Source of the DNA: Williamsia sp.
Lineage (GTDB): Bacteria > Bacteroidota > Bacteroidia > Chitinophagales > Chitinophagaceae
DNA length: 64,000 nucleotides
Assembly (NCBI GenBank): GCA_015069695.1
Contig: JADCRZ010000008.1
Coordinates: 144,682-208,681 of the forward strand
Reading direction: 5' to 3'
Made by a program: the position numbers and the translations under genes. The notes under the pieces are model-generated. The model made no database searches, had not been told where the DNA came from, and saw nothing but the letters and a program-made list of their open reading frames with translations. Below are positions 47,183-56,977 of this stretch, in pieces; positions within the stretch are counted from its first letter, which is position 1; each line of letters starts with the position of its first letter.

Positions 47183-48286
47183 TTATGTCCAATATAAAAC
47201 TTCCGCCTTCGGGCAGCGTCTGCTGATCTCTGCTTCAAAAAAGTCTCTCAACTCCTTCATGGTTTCCTTGGGGTAAACGAATTTGATGCCGCCGAATTTG
47301 TTGCGTTTGATGGTTCTGTTCTCTTCGTTCATGTCCAGGCTGGTATTGGGATACCATTCCATCAATACGTCTTTTGAGCCGGGAGTGAAGCGGTGACTGA
47401 TCAATTCAAAGGTGAGGTCGCAGGGGAAGTTTAATTGTTGCTCCAGTTGTACAAACAGGTGGCTGTAATGCTGCCGCCAGTCGGGTATCGGCATAATGGG
47501 GGCAAGCACAATGCCGATGGGATAACCGCCACCGCCTTCTTCTTTTGGAAGCGCCAGTTTCCTGAGCGCTGCTATTCTTTCCGGAATGGAAGACGTGCCG
47601 CCTTCCAGGCGCTTGGAAACAGCTTCCGCGTTCAGGCTCATGCGGCAGCGGGTACGGCCATTGTGTTGCAGGGGCAGCAAAGGATCTACCGCATCGAACT
47701 TGGATACAAAACGCAAATGGGCATGCGGATGATTGCTGAAATAATCAATTGTTTTTGCGAGTCCGCCTGTCAAGTGTTCAATGCTGAGCGGATCGGTGTA
47801 GCAGCTGGCTTCAAAACTGGTTACTTTGCCTGGTTGCTCATAATTAGCAAGATTGTCCAGGATAGCCGGAAGATTGGCATATACACGGATCACCGGAGGA
47901 CCGGAGAGACTGCCTGCCAGGTAACAATACTGGCAATGGGCCGGACAGCCTTGCGCCAGGTGAAACTGCCAGTCGGCTGATGGTGGAATAGGCTGCAGCT
48001 TCATGGCGCTGGGGGGCGCCGTTACCACCGCCAGCGTGCTCTTTGCAAGCTTGTATGTTTCCCTTTCAGTACTGCCCTTGATACCGGTAAGCCGGTTGTT
48101 CTTAAGCACTTCAACGGGAAGATCCAACTGGCTGACCTTTGCGAAAATTTCTTGTCCATAGGGCTGCTCAAATGCTTCGGGTGTAAAAGTGACCCGCTGC
48201 GGCATCCACCTGCGCGGACGTTTAGACAGGGTCGGTTGAATGAGAGGATCTGCAGGCTGGGGAGAAAAAAGATCGGTTGTTTCCAT
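47183..48286 (-). CDS. spore-photoproduct-lyase-family radical SAM protein
   Basis: A 367-residue radical-SAM protein. The cluster motif is C114-x3-C118-x2-C121 (GCPAHCQYCYLAG), the CX3CX2C spacing and flanking sequence typical of the SPL family. The SPL family repairs thymine dimers in spores; this organism should not sporulate, so the homologue may repair another photoproduct or act elsewhere. It is monocistronic and ends tail to tail with mlaD across repeat copy 4. Confidence 0.86.
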   Translation of the reverse strand: METTDLFSPQPADPLIQPTLSKRPRRWMPQRVTFTPEAFEQPYGQEIFAKVSQLDLPVEVLKNNRLTGIKGSTERETYKLAKSTLAVVTAPPSAMKLQPIPPSADWQFHLAQGCPAHCQYCYLAGSLSGPPVIRVYANLPAILDNLANYEQPGKVTSFEASCYTDPLSIEHLTGGLAKTIDYFSNHPHAHLRFVSKFDAVDPLLPLQHNGRTRCRMSLNAEAVSKRLEGGTSSIPERIAALRKLALPKEEGGGGYPIGIVLAPIMPIPDWRQHYSHLFVQLEQQLNFPCDLTFELISHRFTPGSKDVLMEWYPNTSLDMNEENRTIKRNKFGGIKFVYPKETMKELRDFFEAEISRRCPKAEVLYWT

Positions 48287-48546
48287 CGTTCATAATAACA
48301 CGTCAATGTTGTTTTTGTTGGTGGCACTGATGGGTTGTACGATGAGACCAGGTGCTTAAAATTAAATTGTTTTAAATCAAGAATGCAGATAAGTGGTTGA
48401 TTGTTAAGGAGGAAAGTTTGAACATATTTGAATTTTTTACCTGTTTGCCTGTTTGCGCAACATTTAACGATCCATTAGTCAATTGGTCTGTGTATATTGA
48501 TATGAAATTTATTCTCTAACAGTTCGATACCCCCCGAAACACGCTG

Positions 48547-48885
48547 ATGTCTTTTTTTTATTTCTCGAAATGGGAAGGATTAGACTGCCTTACCATTGTT
48601 TTCACACTGGAATTTTTGCTGGATAGCCAGGAGTTTAGTTGTGTGGTTTATGCCAGAAAAATAACCGATCTCACCCATTACTCCATTACCCCGTTGAACG
48701 AAGAAGGGGAGGAGGTACTTTCTCATCCTTTTATATTGGTTGAAAAAAACAATCTACTGGGCAATACATCATTTGAGCATGGTGATCAGCTGGCACCTGT
48801 AAAACAAGCCTGTGCCATCGCCCTGGAATTTTATCTGTCCCAAAGAAGATCTATGCACCACATGGGACAGCGTTACATTGCTTGA
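48547..48885 (+). CDS. hypothetical protein, 112 residues
   Basis: The only reasonable frame in the 680 bases between the radical-SAM gene and the PL11 gene. It has no signal peptide, no membrane helix and no motif that I recognise. Composition is protein-like with mixed charged and hydrophobic residues, and the C-terminal part is helical. If it is not real, the whole stretch 48287-48967 is non-coding; I see no RNA gene or repeat in it. Confidence 0.45.
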   Translation: MSFFYFSKWEGLDCLTIVFTLEFLLDSQEFSCVVYARKITDLTHYSITPLNEEGEEVLSHPFILVEKNNLLGNTSFEHGDQLAPVKQACAIALEFYLSQRRSMHHMGQRYIA

Positions 48886-48967
48886 CAAAGATTTTCGCAG
48901 CAGCAGGCTCCGTAAGTGTCCTGAGTAAGACCTATATTTACCCTTGTCATTAACAGCCTGAATTTGT

Positions 48968-50821
48968 ATGCGCAGATCCTGTATCGTGCTTTCTCTCTTC
49001 CTGATCAGTATACTTCCTTCCCTCACTGCCCAGCGCCTGATGGAATACCTGGACAGGGGCATTGTAGCAGTACCGCAAGCCGGTGGAAAAGTGTTTGTAA
49101 GCTGGCGCTTATCAGCTACAGACCCGGCAGGTTTGGGTTTTAATCTCTACCGCTCGCCCGCTGGAGGCCGGCTTGTAAAACTGAACAGCCAGCCCCTGGT
49201 ACAATCAACCGGTTATGTTGACCAGCTGCCAGACAGCAACCTGGCTTATACCTATACAGTAAAAGCCCTGGTAAATGGCAGGGAAGCAGAAGGGGGCAAG
49301 TCTTATACCCTGCCTGCCCATCCACAAAGATTTCTTTCTATCCCGCTGCAAACACCAACCGGTTACACCCCCAATGATGCCTCCGTTGCTGACCTGGACG
49401 GAGACGGCCAGTATGAGATCATCCTGCACCAAACAGGCCGGGGCCGCGACAATGCCTCTTCGGGTGTTACTGATCCGCCGGTTTTCCAGGCTTATACCCT
49501 TGCCGGTAAATTGTTGTGGACCATCAACTTGGGTAAGAACATCCGCGAGGGCGCCCATTACACCCAGTTCATGGCATACGACCTGGATGGTGATGGCCGT
49601 GCAGAACTGGCCATGAAAACAGCGGATGGAACAATTGACGGAAGGGGAAAGGTGATCGGTGACTCCACCAAAGACTGGCGCAACCGGGATGGCAAGGTCC
49701 TGGACGGCCCCGAATTCTTTACCATATTTGATGGCTTAACCGGCGCAGCCCTGGCTACAACCGATTACATCCCTGCACGCGGCCGCATCAACGGCTGGGG
49801 CGGAAGAGGCGGCAATGGCGGCAACGACAATAGCGGCAACCGGGTAGACAGGTTTACGGCCTGTGTGGCCTACCTGGATGGCAAGCTGCCGAGCGTAGTG
49901 ATGTGCCGCGGGTACTACGGCAGAACCGTACTGGCAGCCTGGGACTGGAGGGGCGGACGTCTTCGCTCACGCTGGGTCTTTGACAGCAAAGACAGCTCCA
50001 ACCCTTATTCCGGCATGGGCAACCACAACTTAAGCGTGGCTGATGTAGACGGGGATGGAAAAGATGAGATCATCTATGGTTCTATGTGCGTGGACGACAA
50101 TGGAAAGGGATTGTATACAACCGGTCTACGCCACGGCGATGCCATTCATGTAAGCGACCTGGATCCATCGCGACCGGGTGAAGAAGTGTTTGGCGTGCAC
50201 GAAATTGAAGAACGTACCACCGGGCCTGGCTCTGCCATGTATGATGCAAGAACTGGTGAGGTTATCTGGACAGGGGATGCCGACAAGGATGTAGGCAGGG
50301 GCGTATCGGCTGACATCGATCCGCGGCATCCGGGGGCTGAAAGCTGGGGTGGATCAGAAGGGCTGCGTACAGCCAAGGGTGAGCGCATCGGAGAGGGTCC
50401 CCGCTCTGTTAATTTTATTATCAGCTGGGATGATGATCCCCTGAGTGAGCTGCTAAACGGAACCTTGATTGAAAAATGGGATTATACCCAGGGCAAGCTG
50501 ACCAAATTACTGGATGCCCGCGATTACGGCTGTGTGTCGAACAATGGCACCAAAGCCAATCCCGTACTTTCAGCCGACATCCTGGGCGATTGGCGGGAAG
50601 AGGTCATCTACCGCAGTGCCGATAACCGGGAACTGCGGATCTTTTCTACCAATATTCCTACCCAGCTTAAGTTTTACACGTTTATGCACGATCCGCAATA
50701 CCGGCTTAGCATAGCCTGGCAAAACGTAGGCTATAACCAGCCGCCGCATACCAGCTTTTTCCTGGGTGAGGGCGTAAAAAACCTGCCCAAACCTGCTATT
50801 GTTTTGCCGAAGCAACGATAA
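48968..50821 (+). CDS. rhamnogalacturonan lyase, PL11
   Basis: A 617-residue secreted enzyme (signal peptide 1-21, ending SLTAQ). It matches the PL11 family (YesW/YesX): an N-terminal fibronectin-like part, then an eight-bladed propeller with calcium loops of the type DLDGDG or DVDGDG (seen at least three times), and the GWGGRGGNGGNDNSGNR stretch. It cleaves the rhamnogalacturonan-I backbone by beta-elimination. First gene of a five-gene pectin set. Confidence 0.93.
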   Translation: MRRSCIVLSLFLISILPSLTAQRLMEYLDRGIVAVPQAGGKVFVSWRLSATDPAGLGFNLYRSPAGGRLVKLNSQPLVQSTGYVDQLPDSNLAYTYTVKALVNGREAEGGKSYTLPAHPQRFLSIPLQTPTGYTPNDASVADLDGDGQYEIILHQTGRGRDNASSGVTDPPVFQAYTLAGKLLWTINLGKNIREGAHYTQFMAYDLDGDGRAELAMKTADGTIDGRGKVIGDSTKDWRNRDGKVLDGPEFFTIFDGLTGAALATTDYIPARGRINGWGGRGGNGGNDNSGNRVDRFTACVAYLDGKLPSVVMCRGYYGRTVLAAWDWRGGRLRSRWVFDSKDSSNPYSGMGNHNLSVADVDGDGKDEIIYGSMCVDDNGKGLYTTGLRHGDAIHVSDLDPSRPGEEVFGVHEIEERTTGPGSAMYDARTGEVIWTGDADKDVGRGVSADIDPRHPGAESWGGSEGLRTAKGERIGEGPRSVNFIISWDDDPLSELLNGTLIEKWDYTQGKLTKLLDARDYGCVSNNGTKANPVLSADILGDWREEVIYRSADNRELRIFSTNIPTQLKFYTFMHDPQYRLSIAWQNVGYNQPPHTSFFLGEGVKNLPKPAIVLPKQR

Positions 50822-50842
50822 CTTTCTACCAACACACCTGAT

Positions 50843-51670
50843 ATGAAAAGGTATAGAATTCCATCCTCGCTCCTGATTATTTCATTGCTTTTCCTGGCTG
50901 CTTTTATGTTGAAGCATCCGCAAAGAAAACCGGTCCTGTATATCATTGGTGATTCAACTGTGAAGAATGGCGATGGTACCGGCAAGAATGGCCAGATGGG
51001 CTGGGGCAGCGTGATCACGCCTTATTTTGATACGACCAAGATCAGCGTGCGCAACCATGCCCTGGGTGGCCGCAGCAGCCGGACCTTTATTACAGAGGGC
51101 CGCTGGGACAAAGTGCTGGAAGACCTTGCACCGGGTGATTTTGTAATCATGCAGTTTGGACACAACGACAGCGGTCCGCTGGACGATACAGCCCGTGCGC
51201 GGGGAACCATCAAGGGAACCGGCGACGAAAGCAAAGAAGTGTTCAATCCGATCATGAAGAAACAGGAGATCGTTTATACATACGGGTGGTACATGCGCAA
51301 ATATGTGAACGATACAAAGGCCAAAGGTGCTACAGCCATTGTTTGCTCGCTCATTCCCCGCAATACATTCAAGGAGGGAAAAGTGGCCCGCTCTGGCGGC
51401 AGCGATTATGGCGGCTGGGCAAGCGAAGTAGCCAAATCAACCGGCGCATTTTTTATCGATATCAACGCCCTTATTGCCGACCAGTATGACAAGATGGGCG
51501 CAGAGAAAGTCAATGCATTTTTCCCGGCAGATCATACCCATACCAATGATGCAGGTGCCCGGTTAAATGCAGCTGCTGTTATTGAAGGATTAAAGCTGAT
51601 ACCGGCTTGCAGCCTGAACAAGTACCTGGCAGCAACCGCCAAAAAAGACGTTACCCGTAGCGGATACTGA
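50843..51670 (+). CDS. rhamnogalacturonan acetylesterase, CE12
   Basis: A 275-residue SGNH esterase with an N-terminal hydrophobic signal or anchor (8-23). Ser38 in IGDSTV, FGHND (105-109) and Asp230/His233 in DHTHT form the catalytic set. It removes acetyl groups from rhamnogalacturonan I, opening it to the lyase encoded 21 bases upstream. Confidence 0.9.
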   Translation: MKRYRIPSSLLIISLLFLAAFMLKHPQRKPVLYIIGDSTVKNGDGTGKNGQMGWGSVITPYFDTTKISVRNHALGGRSSRTFITEGRWDKVLEDLAPGDFVIMQFGHNDSGPLDDTARARGTIKGTGDESKEVFNPIMKKQEIVYTYGWYMRKYVNDTKAKGATAIVCSLIPRNTFKEGKVARSGGSDYGGWASEVAKSTGAFFIDINALIADQYDKMGAEKVNAFFPADHTHTNDAGARLNAAAVIEGLKLIPACSLNKYLAATAKKDVTRSGY

Positions 51671-51715
51671 TATCAAGCCTCACAGATAGAAGTCCTTAAT
51701 ACAGACCCATATAGC

Positions 51716-53842
51716 ATGCTAGTAAAAAAGCTTGTTTGTTGTTTGCTCTTCACGAGCTTATTAAGCGGCCCCGGCACAGCCCAGCCCATTGATCGCAAAG
51801 CCCTGGTAGAGCGCCATACAGTTGTAAACCAAAAAGCAGATACGCTCTCCTCGCTTTCTTTGGGCAATGGTAAGTTTTGCTTTACGGCCGATGTAACCGG
51901 ACTGCAGTCCTTTCCGGAAGAATATGAAAAGGGCATTCCTCTTGGCACCCAATCTGAATGGGGCTGGCACAGCTTTCCGAATACGGGCGGATACAAGCTG
52001 GAAGAAGCTTACAAAGAATACAAACTGAATGGGCGCACTGTTCCCTATACCGTCCAGTGGTCAACACCCCAGCGCAACAAGGATGCGTCTAATTATTTCA
52101 GGGAGAATGTTCACCGTTTGCAGCTGGGAAACATTGGTTTTGAAATTATAAAGAAGGATGGCACCCCGGCCCGCCTTGCTGATCTTGAGCAGATATACCA
52201 GGAACTGAATATGTGGACGGGCGAGTTGAAAAGCAGTTTTACGATAGAAGGAGAACGGGTGGATGTGTCTACCCTGGTTCACCAGGAGAAGGATGAAGTA
52301 GCCGTGCATGTTCAATCAGCCTTATTAGAAAAAGGAAGGTTGCTGATCCGGGTGCGTTTTCCTTTTCCAAGCAATGCTTTTGCCGACATGGGTGATAATT
52401 GGGAAGGGGCAGATAAGCACCGCTCTGCACTGTCCACTGCCAACGGAGCTGCCTTGCTTACGCATACACTCGATACAACTACCTATTATGTAAGATTGCA
52501 GTGGAACAACAAGGCTGCCATCTCACAAAAAGAAGCCCACTATTTCCTGATCAAACCCACAGGTTCCGAGTTTTCCCTGAACTGTCTTTTTTCACAGGTA
52601 CTGCCTGCTGCGAAGATCCCCCGGTATGATGAAGTAAAGGCCAATAACATCAGCCAGTGGAAATCTTTCTGGACCAGGGGCGGTGCGGTTGATTTTTCCG
52701 GCAGTACCGATCCGCGTGCGAATGAGCTGGAACGGCGCGTGGTGCTGTCGCAATACCTAACCAAGATCCAGTGCGAAGGCAGCTATCCGCCGCAGGAAAC
52801 CGGACTGACCTACAACAGCTGGTATGGAAAGCCGCACATGGAAATGCATTGGTGGCACGGTGTGCATTTCGCGCTCTGGAACAGGATCGACCTGCTGGAA
52901 AAAACCTTGTCGTGGTACAGCAGGGCCCTGCCTCTTGCCAAAAAGATCGCAGCCCGGCAGGGTTATTTAGGTGCCCGCTGGCAAAAGATGACCGATCCGC
53001 AGGGAAATGAAAGCCCTTCCTCGGTGGGGGCTTTTCTGGTCTGGCAGCAGCCTCACCTTATCTATTTTGCCGAACTCTGCTACCGGGCTCACCCCAATGC
53101 ACAAACGCTGCAGCGATACAAAGAACTGGTATTTGCCACCGCTGATTTCATGGCAACTTTTGTCAACTATGATTCTGCCGCAAAAAGGTTTGTATTAGGA
53201 AAAGGATTGATACCTGCACAGGAACGCTACAAGCCGGAAGAAACCTTTAATCCGACGTATGAGCTGGCATACTGGCACTGGGCACTCTCGACTGCACAAA
53301 AGTGGCGGAAGCGCTTGGGAATGCAAGAACAATACATCTGGGCCAGCATTCTCGAACGCCTATCCGCTCTTCCTGTTCAAAAAGGCGTATACCTGGCTGC
53401 AGAAAGCGCGCCTGACTCTTACACTAATCCAACGTACAAAACCGATCATCCATCTGTGCTTGGCACCTACGGCATGCTGCCTGCCACGCCCTTGCTTGAC
53501 ACAACCGTGATGCGCAACACCTTTAACCTGGTATGGACTGACTGGGACTGGAAAGATACCTGGGGCTGGGATTTCCCTATGACGGCCATGACGGCTACCC
53601 GGCTCCACATGCCGGAAAAGGCGATAGATGCTCTTTTCATGAAGGTGCAAACAAATACTTATCTTGTCAACGGGCACAATTACCAGGACAACCGCCTGCG
53701 TTTATACCTGCCCGGCAACGGGGGGCTGCTTACTGCCGTAGCGATGATGTGCGCAGGCTATGACGGGGCCACAAAGGACCATCCCGGTATTCCCGACAAA
53801 GGCTGGAAAGTACGGTGGGAAGGATTGAAAAAAATGCCCTGA
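51716..53842 (+). CDS. six-hairpin glycosidase-like protein, family unassigned
   Basis: A 708-residue secreted protein (signal peptide 1-22, ending GTAQ). An N-terminal beta-sandwich (about 30-290) precedes a helical (alpha/alpha)6-type domain (about 300-700) with EMHWWHGVHFALWNR near residue 377 and TWGWDFPMTAM near 620, an arrangement like GH65- or GH95-type enzymes. The exact family is not recognised. Its position between a CE12 esterase and GH105 suggests action on rhamnogalacturonan side chains or oligomers. Confidence 0.72.
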   Translation: MLVKKLVCCLLFTSLLSGPGTAQPIDRKALVERHTVVNQKADTLSSLSLGNGKFCFTADVTGLQSFPEEYEKGIPLGTQSEWGWHSFPNTGGYKLEEAYKEYKLNGRTVPYTVQWSTPQRNKDASNYFRENVHRLQLGNIGFEIIKKDGTPARLADLEQIYQELNMWTGELKSSFTIEGERVDVSTLVHQEKDEVAVHVQSALLEKGRLLIRVRFPFPSNAFADMGDNWEGADKHRSALSTANGAALLTHTLDTTTYYVRLQWNNKAAISQKEAHYFLIKPTGSEFSLNCLFSQVLPAAKIPRYDEVKANNISQWKSFWTRGGAVDFSGSTDPRANELERRVVLSQYLTKIQCEGSYPPQETGLTYNSWYGKPHMEMHWWHGVHFALWNRIDLLEKTLSWYSRALPLAKKIAARQGYLGARWQKMTDPQGNESPSSVGAFLVWQQPHLIYFAELCYRAHPNAQTLQRYKELVFATADFMATFVNYDSAAKRFVLGKGLIPAQERYKPEETFNPTYELAYWHWALSTAQKWRKRLGMQEQYIWASILERLSALPVQKGVYLAAESAPDSYTNPTYKTDHPSVLGTYGMLPATPLLDTTVMRNTFNLVWTDWDWKDTWGWDFPMTAMTATRLHMPEKAIDALFMKVQTNTYLVNGHNYQDNRLRLYLPGNGGLLTAVAMMCAGYDGATKDHPGIPDKGWKVRWEGLKKMP

Positions 53843-53881
53843 GAAGCGAATCAATATTTTTGAACCGATCAACCTGATGCT

Positions 53882-55018
53882 ATGTTCACCAAACTCTGTT
53901 CCTGTACGCTTTGGCTCGGCCTTGTCCTGCTGGTTTGTTCACCTGTGAGCGCACAGAAGCTGCCTGATAAAAAGGCCCTCCTGCAACAGCTCCAGCTTGC
54001 AAACAACTATTTCATGACCAAATGGCCAGATCCGGGCAAAGAGATCGTTACAAACATCGCCCGCCCCAGCAATATCTGGACCCGGGCTGTTTATTACGAA
54101 GGACTGATGGAGTTGTACAAGCTCAACAAAGACAAAGCCCCGTACGATTATGCAGTAGAGTGGGGTGATAAACACCAATGGGGTTTGCGGGGTGGAGCTG
54201 CTACCCGCAACGCAGACAACCAATGCTGCGGACAAACCTATATCGACCTGTACAAGATAGATTCCAAACCAGAAAGGGTCCAGGCCATTAAGACATCCAT
54301 CGACGAGATGGTAAGGAGTGAAAAGAAGGATGACTGGAACTGGATTGATGCGCTGCAAATGGCGATGCCGGTTTTTGTGCGCCTGGGTGATCTTTATAAA
54401 GATACATCTTACTACAGGAAAATGTGGGACCTGTACAATTTTTCAAAGCACTCACATGGCACAAACGGCCTGTACAATCCGGCAGATCACCTGTGGTGGC
54501 GCGACAAGGATTTTGTACCCCCGTACAAAGAGCCCAACGGGGAAGACTGCTACTGGAGCCGGGGAAATGGCTGGGTGGTGGCGGCCCTGCTCAGAACACT
54601 TGAACTGCTGCCAAAAAACGATCCTCATTACAATGAATACCTGACTGATTACAAAGACATGATGAAGGCCGTGCTTCCTATCCAGCGGCCGGATGGTTTC
54701 TGGAATGTGAGCTTGCATGATTCAACCCATTTTGGCGGCAAAGAGCTTTCAGGTACGGCGTTATTTGTATATGGAATGGCCTGGGGCATGAACCGGGGTT
54801 TGCTTGACAAGAAGACCTACCAGGCACCTGCCCTCAAAGCCTGGAACGCGATCGTCCGCGAATGCCTTCATCCGGATGGCAAGCTGGGCTATGTGCAGGG
54901 AACCGGCAAAGAACCCAAGGACGGACAGCCGGTTACCTTCGAAAACACACCTGATTTTGAAGACTACGGCCTGGGCTGTTTTTTGCTGGCAGGCAGCCAG
55001 GTGTATAAAATGAAGTAA
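53882..55018 (+). CDS. unsaturated rhamnogalacturonyl hydrolase, GH105
   Basis: A 378-residue secreted enzyme (signal peptide 1-24). GH105 fold with Asp156 in NWIDALQMAMP matching the catalytic Asp143 of YteR, and the ADNQCCGQTY segment at 111-120. It removes the 4,5-unsaturated uronic acid left by PL11 from oligosaccharide ends. 39 bases after the six-hairpin gene. Confidence 0.9.
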   Translation: MFTKLCSCTLWLGLVLLVCSPVSAQKLPDKKALLQQLQLANNYFMTKWPDPGKEIVTNIARPSNIWTRAVYYEGLMELYKLNKDKAPYDYAVEWGDKHQWGLRGGAATRNADNQCCGQTYIDLYKIDSKPERVQAIKTSIDEMVRSEKKDDWNWIDALQMAMPVFVRLGDLYKDTSYYRKMWDLYNFSKHSHGTNGLYNPADHLWWRDKDFVPPYKEPNGEDCYWSRGNGWVVAALLRTLELLPKNDPHYNEYLTDYKDMMKAVLPIQRPDGFWNVSLHDSTHFGGKELSGTALFVYGMAWGMNRGLLDKKTYQAPALKAWNAIVRECLHPDGKLGYVQGTGKEPKDGQPVTFENTPDFEDYGLGCFLLAGSQVYKMK

Positions 55019-55049
55019 GCGCCTGCCGGCTTGTTCCACCTGTGTTATT

Positions 55050-56483
55050 ATGAGAAATCTTGTTGTACAAACGTTTACGCTGTTTTTGGGCCTTTGCTGC
55101 CTTGTAAAAGGAACAGCACAAAACAAAGCAGGTTTGTCCTCCCAAAAGCCAAATATCATCCTGATCGTAGCGGATGACCTGGGCTGGGGAGATCTGGGCT
55201 GCTATGGCCAGGAAAAAATCAGGACACCCAACCTGGACAAGCTGGCCACACAAGGCATCCGGATGGAACAGTTCTATGCCGGTACGGCCGTATGCGCTCC
55301 TTCAAGGGCCAGCCTGCTGACAGGCAAGCACACGGGGCATACCACGGTGAGGGGTAACCGCGGTTTTAAACCGGAAGGACAGTTTCCCTTCGCTGATTCA
55401 GTGCTGACGCTCTCGCAGGTGTTGCAGAAAAGGGGGTATGCGACGGCCGCTTTTGGCAAATGGGGATTGGGGTATCCTGGTTCCACCGGCGAGCCCCTGA
55501 AAAAAGGCTTTGACCAGTTCTATGGCTACAATTGCCAGACCCTTGCTCACAATTACTATCCCGCGTATCTGTGGAGCAATCATACCAAAGTAGAACTGCC
55601 GGAAAATGAAAAAACCGATTCCATCTATTCCGCCGATCTGATCCACCAACAGGCCATGCGCTTTTTACAGGCCGGCCATAAAAAGCCGTTCTTTCTTTTT
55701 CTTCCTTATACGTTGCCCCATGGAGATGTAATTGTACCGCACGACAGCGTATACAACAATTACGTGCAACAATTTCACGAACCTGCTGCTACCCGCCCGC
55801 TTAACGACAATTCTACCGCACACGGGTTTGAGCCACAGAAGCACGCAGCATTCGCAGCCATGGTTTCAAGGCTGGACCGTTTTGTAGGAGAGGTAGTAGC
55901 TGAAATAAACCGGCAGGGCCTGGCAGAAAATACGCTGATCATTTTTACCAGCGACAATGGTCCGCACCGCGAGAACGGAGGCGACCCCGAGTTCTTCAAC
56001 AGCAATGGCGGACTGCATGGCATCAAACGCGATCTGTACGAAGGCGGTATCCGGGTGCCTTTTATGGCGGTTTGGAAAGGGCATATTGCGCCCAGTGTGG
56101 AAAATAAACAAACAGCTGCTTACTGGGACCTGATGCCTACATTGGAAGCTGTGGCAGGTATACCGTTAACAAAGAATATGGATGGCATTTCAATCTTGCC
56201 CCTGCTTACCGGCAAGCCGCAGCAAGAGCAGCATCCATTTTATTACTGGGAATTTCACGAATCAGGCGGCAGGCAGGCTGTGCGGGCCGGGCACTGGAAA
56301 GGCGTCAAGCTGAACGTAAGCACCATCGCCCATCCTCTTCTTGAGCTGTATGATCTGGACAAAGACCCGGCAGAAAAAAACAATGTTGCTGCGCAGCATC
56401 CGGACGTGGTAAAGGAGCTTGAAGGTATTATCGTGCGTGAACACAGAAAAGATCCTAACTGGCCTCTGCTGCTGGGAGAGTAA
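55050..56483 (+). CDS. sulfatase (arylsulfatase family, S1)
   Basis: A 477-residue secreted sulfatase (signal peptide 1-23). Formylglycine site Cys82 in CAPSR (82-86) followed by LLTG; metal ligands Asp42 and Asp43 (ADDLGWGDLG) and the SDNGPH block near residue 309. Being Cys-type, it needs a formylglycine-generating or anSME enzyme, not found in this window. It lies 31 bases after GH105. Sulfate is not usual on land-plant pectin, so the substrate may be a marine or host glycan or another ester. Confidence 0.9.
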   Translation: MRNLVVQTFTLFLGLCCLVKGTAQNKAGLSSQKPNIILIVADDLGWGDLGCYGQEKIRTPNLDKLATQGIRMEQFYAGTAVCAPSRASLLTGKHTGHTTVRGNRGFKPEGQFPFADSVLTLSQVLQKRGYATAAFGKWGLGYPGSTGEPLKKGFDQFYGYNCQTLAHNYYPAYLWSNHTKVELPENEKTDSIYSADLIHQQAMRFLQAGHKKPFFLFLPYTLPHGDVIVPHDSVYNNYVQQFHEPAATRPLNDNSTAHGFEPQKHAAFAAMVSRLDRFVGEVVAEINRQGLAENTLIIFTSDNGPHRENGGDPEFFNSNGGLHGIKRDLYEGGIRVPFMAVWKGHIAPSVENKQTAAYWDLMPTLEAVAGIPLTKNMDGISILPLLTGKPQQEQHPFYYWEFHESGGRQAVRAGHWKGVKLNVSTIAHPLLELYDLDKDPAEKNNVAAQHPDVVKELEGIIVREHRKDPNWPLLLGE

Positions 56484-56485
56484 GC

Positions 56486-56977
56486 TCAGCCCTTTCCTAA
56501 TTTTGCCAGCGTACTGGTGGTAGAAAACCCTTCCACAATCGGATTGATGACAACCCGGCCGCCATTGGCAATCACTTCCTTTGCGCCAACAATCTGATCA
56601 AGGGTATAGTCGCCGCCCTTTACCAGCACATCAGGAAGGAGGGATGAGATAAGTTCCAAAGGCGTGTCTTCTTCAAAGATAATGACAGCATCTACCATGA
56701 GGAGCGAAGCCAGGAGCAGGCTGCGGGAGGCCTGGCTGTTAACCGGCCTGGTAGGTCCTTTCAGCTTTCTTACCGAATCATCTGCATTTACACCTACGAT
56801 CAAGACATCAGCTTCGCTGGCCGCCTGGGAAAGAGAATAAATATGCCCCTCGTGCAGAATGTCGAAGCAGCCATTGGTAAAGGCCATGGTTTTACCCAGG
56901 AGTTTCCAACGGATGATCTGGCGTTGCAGGTCTGAAAGGGAATATATCTTACTCTGGATGAAGGCCGGGTTTTTCAT
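56486..56977 (-). CDS. rfaE2: heptose 1-phosphate adenylyltransferase
   Basis: A 163-residue nucleotidyltransferase. The HxGH motif is H42-E-G-H45 in NGCFDILHEGH. Matches the RfaE2 half of HldE, which makes ADP-heptose for lipopolysaccharide core. The kinase half (RfaE1) is encoded elsewhere. Its start overlaps the end of the upstream membrane-protein gene by 29 bases. Confidence 0.92.
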   Translation of the reverse strand: MKNPAFIQSKIYSLSDLQRQIIRWKLLGKTMAFTNGCFDILHEGHIYSLSQAASEADVLIVGVNADDSVRKLKGPTRPVNSQASRSLLLASLLMVDAVIIFEEDTPLELISSLLPDVLVKGGDYTLDQIVGAKEVIANGGRVVINPIVEGFSTTSTLAKLGKG

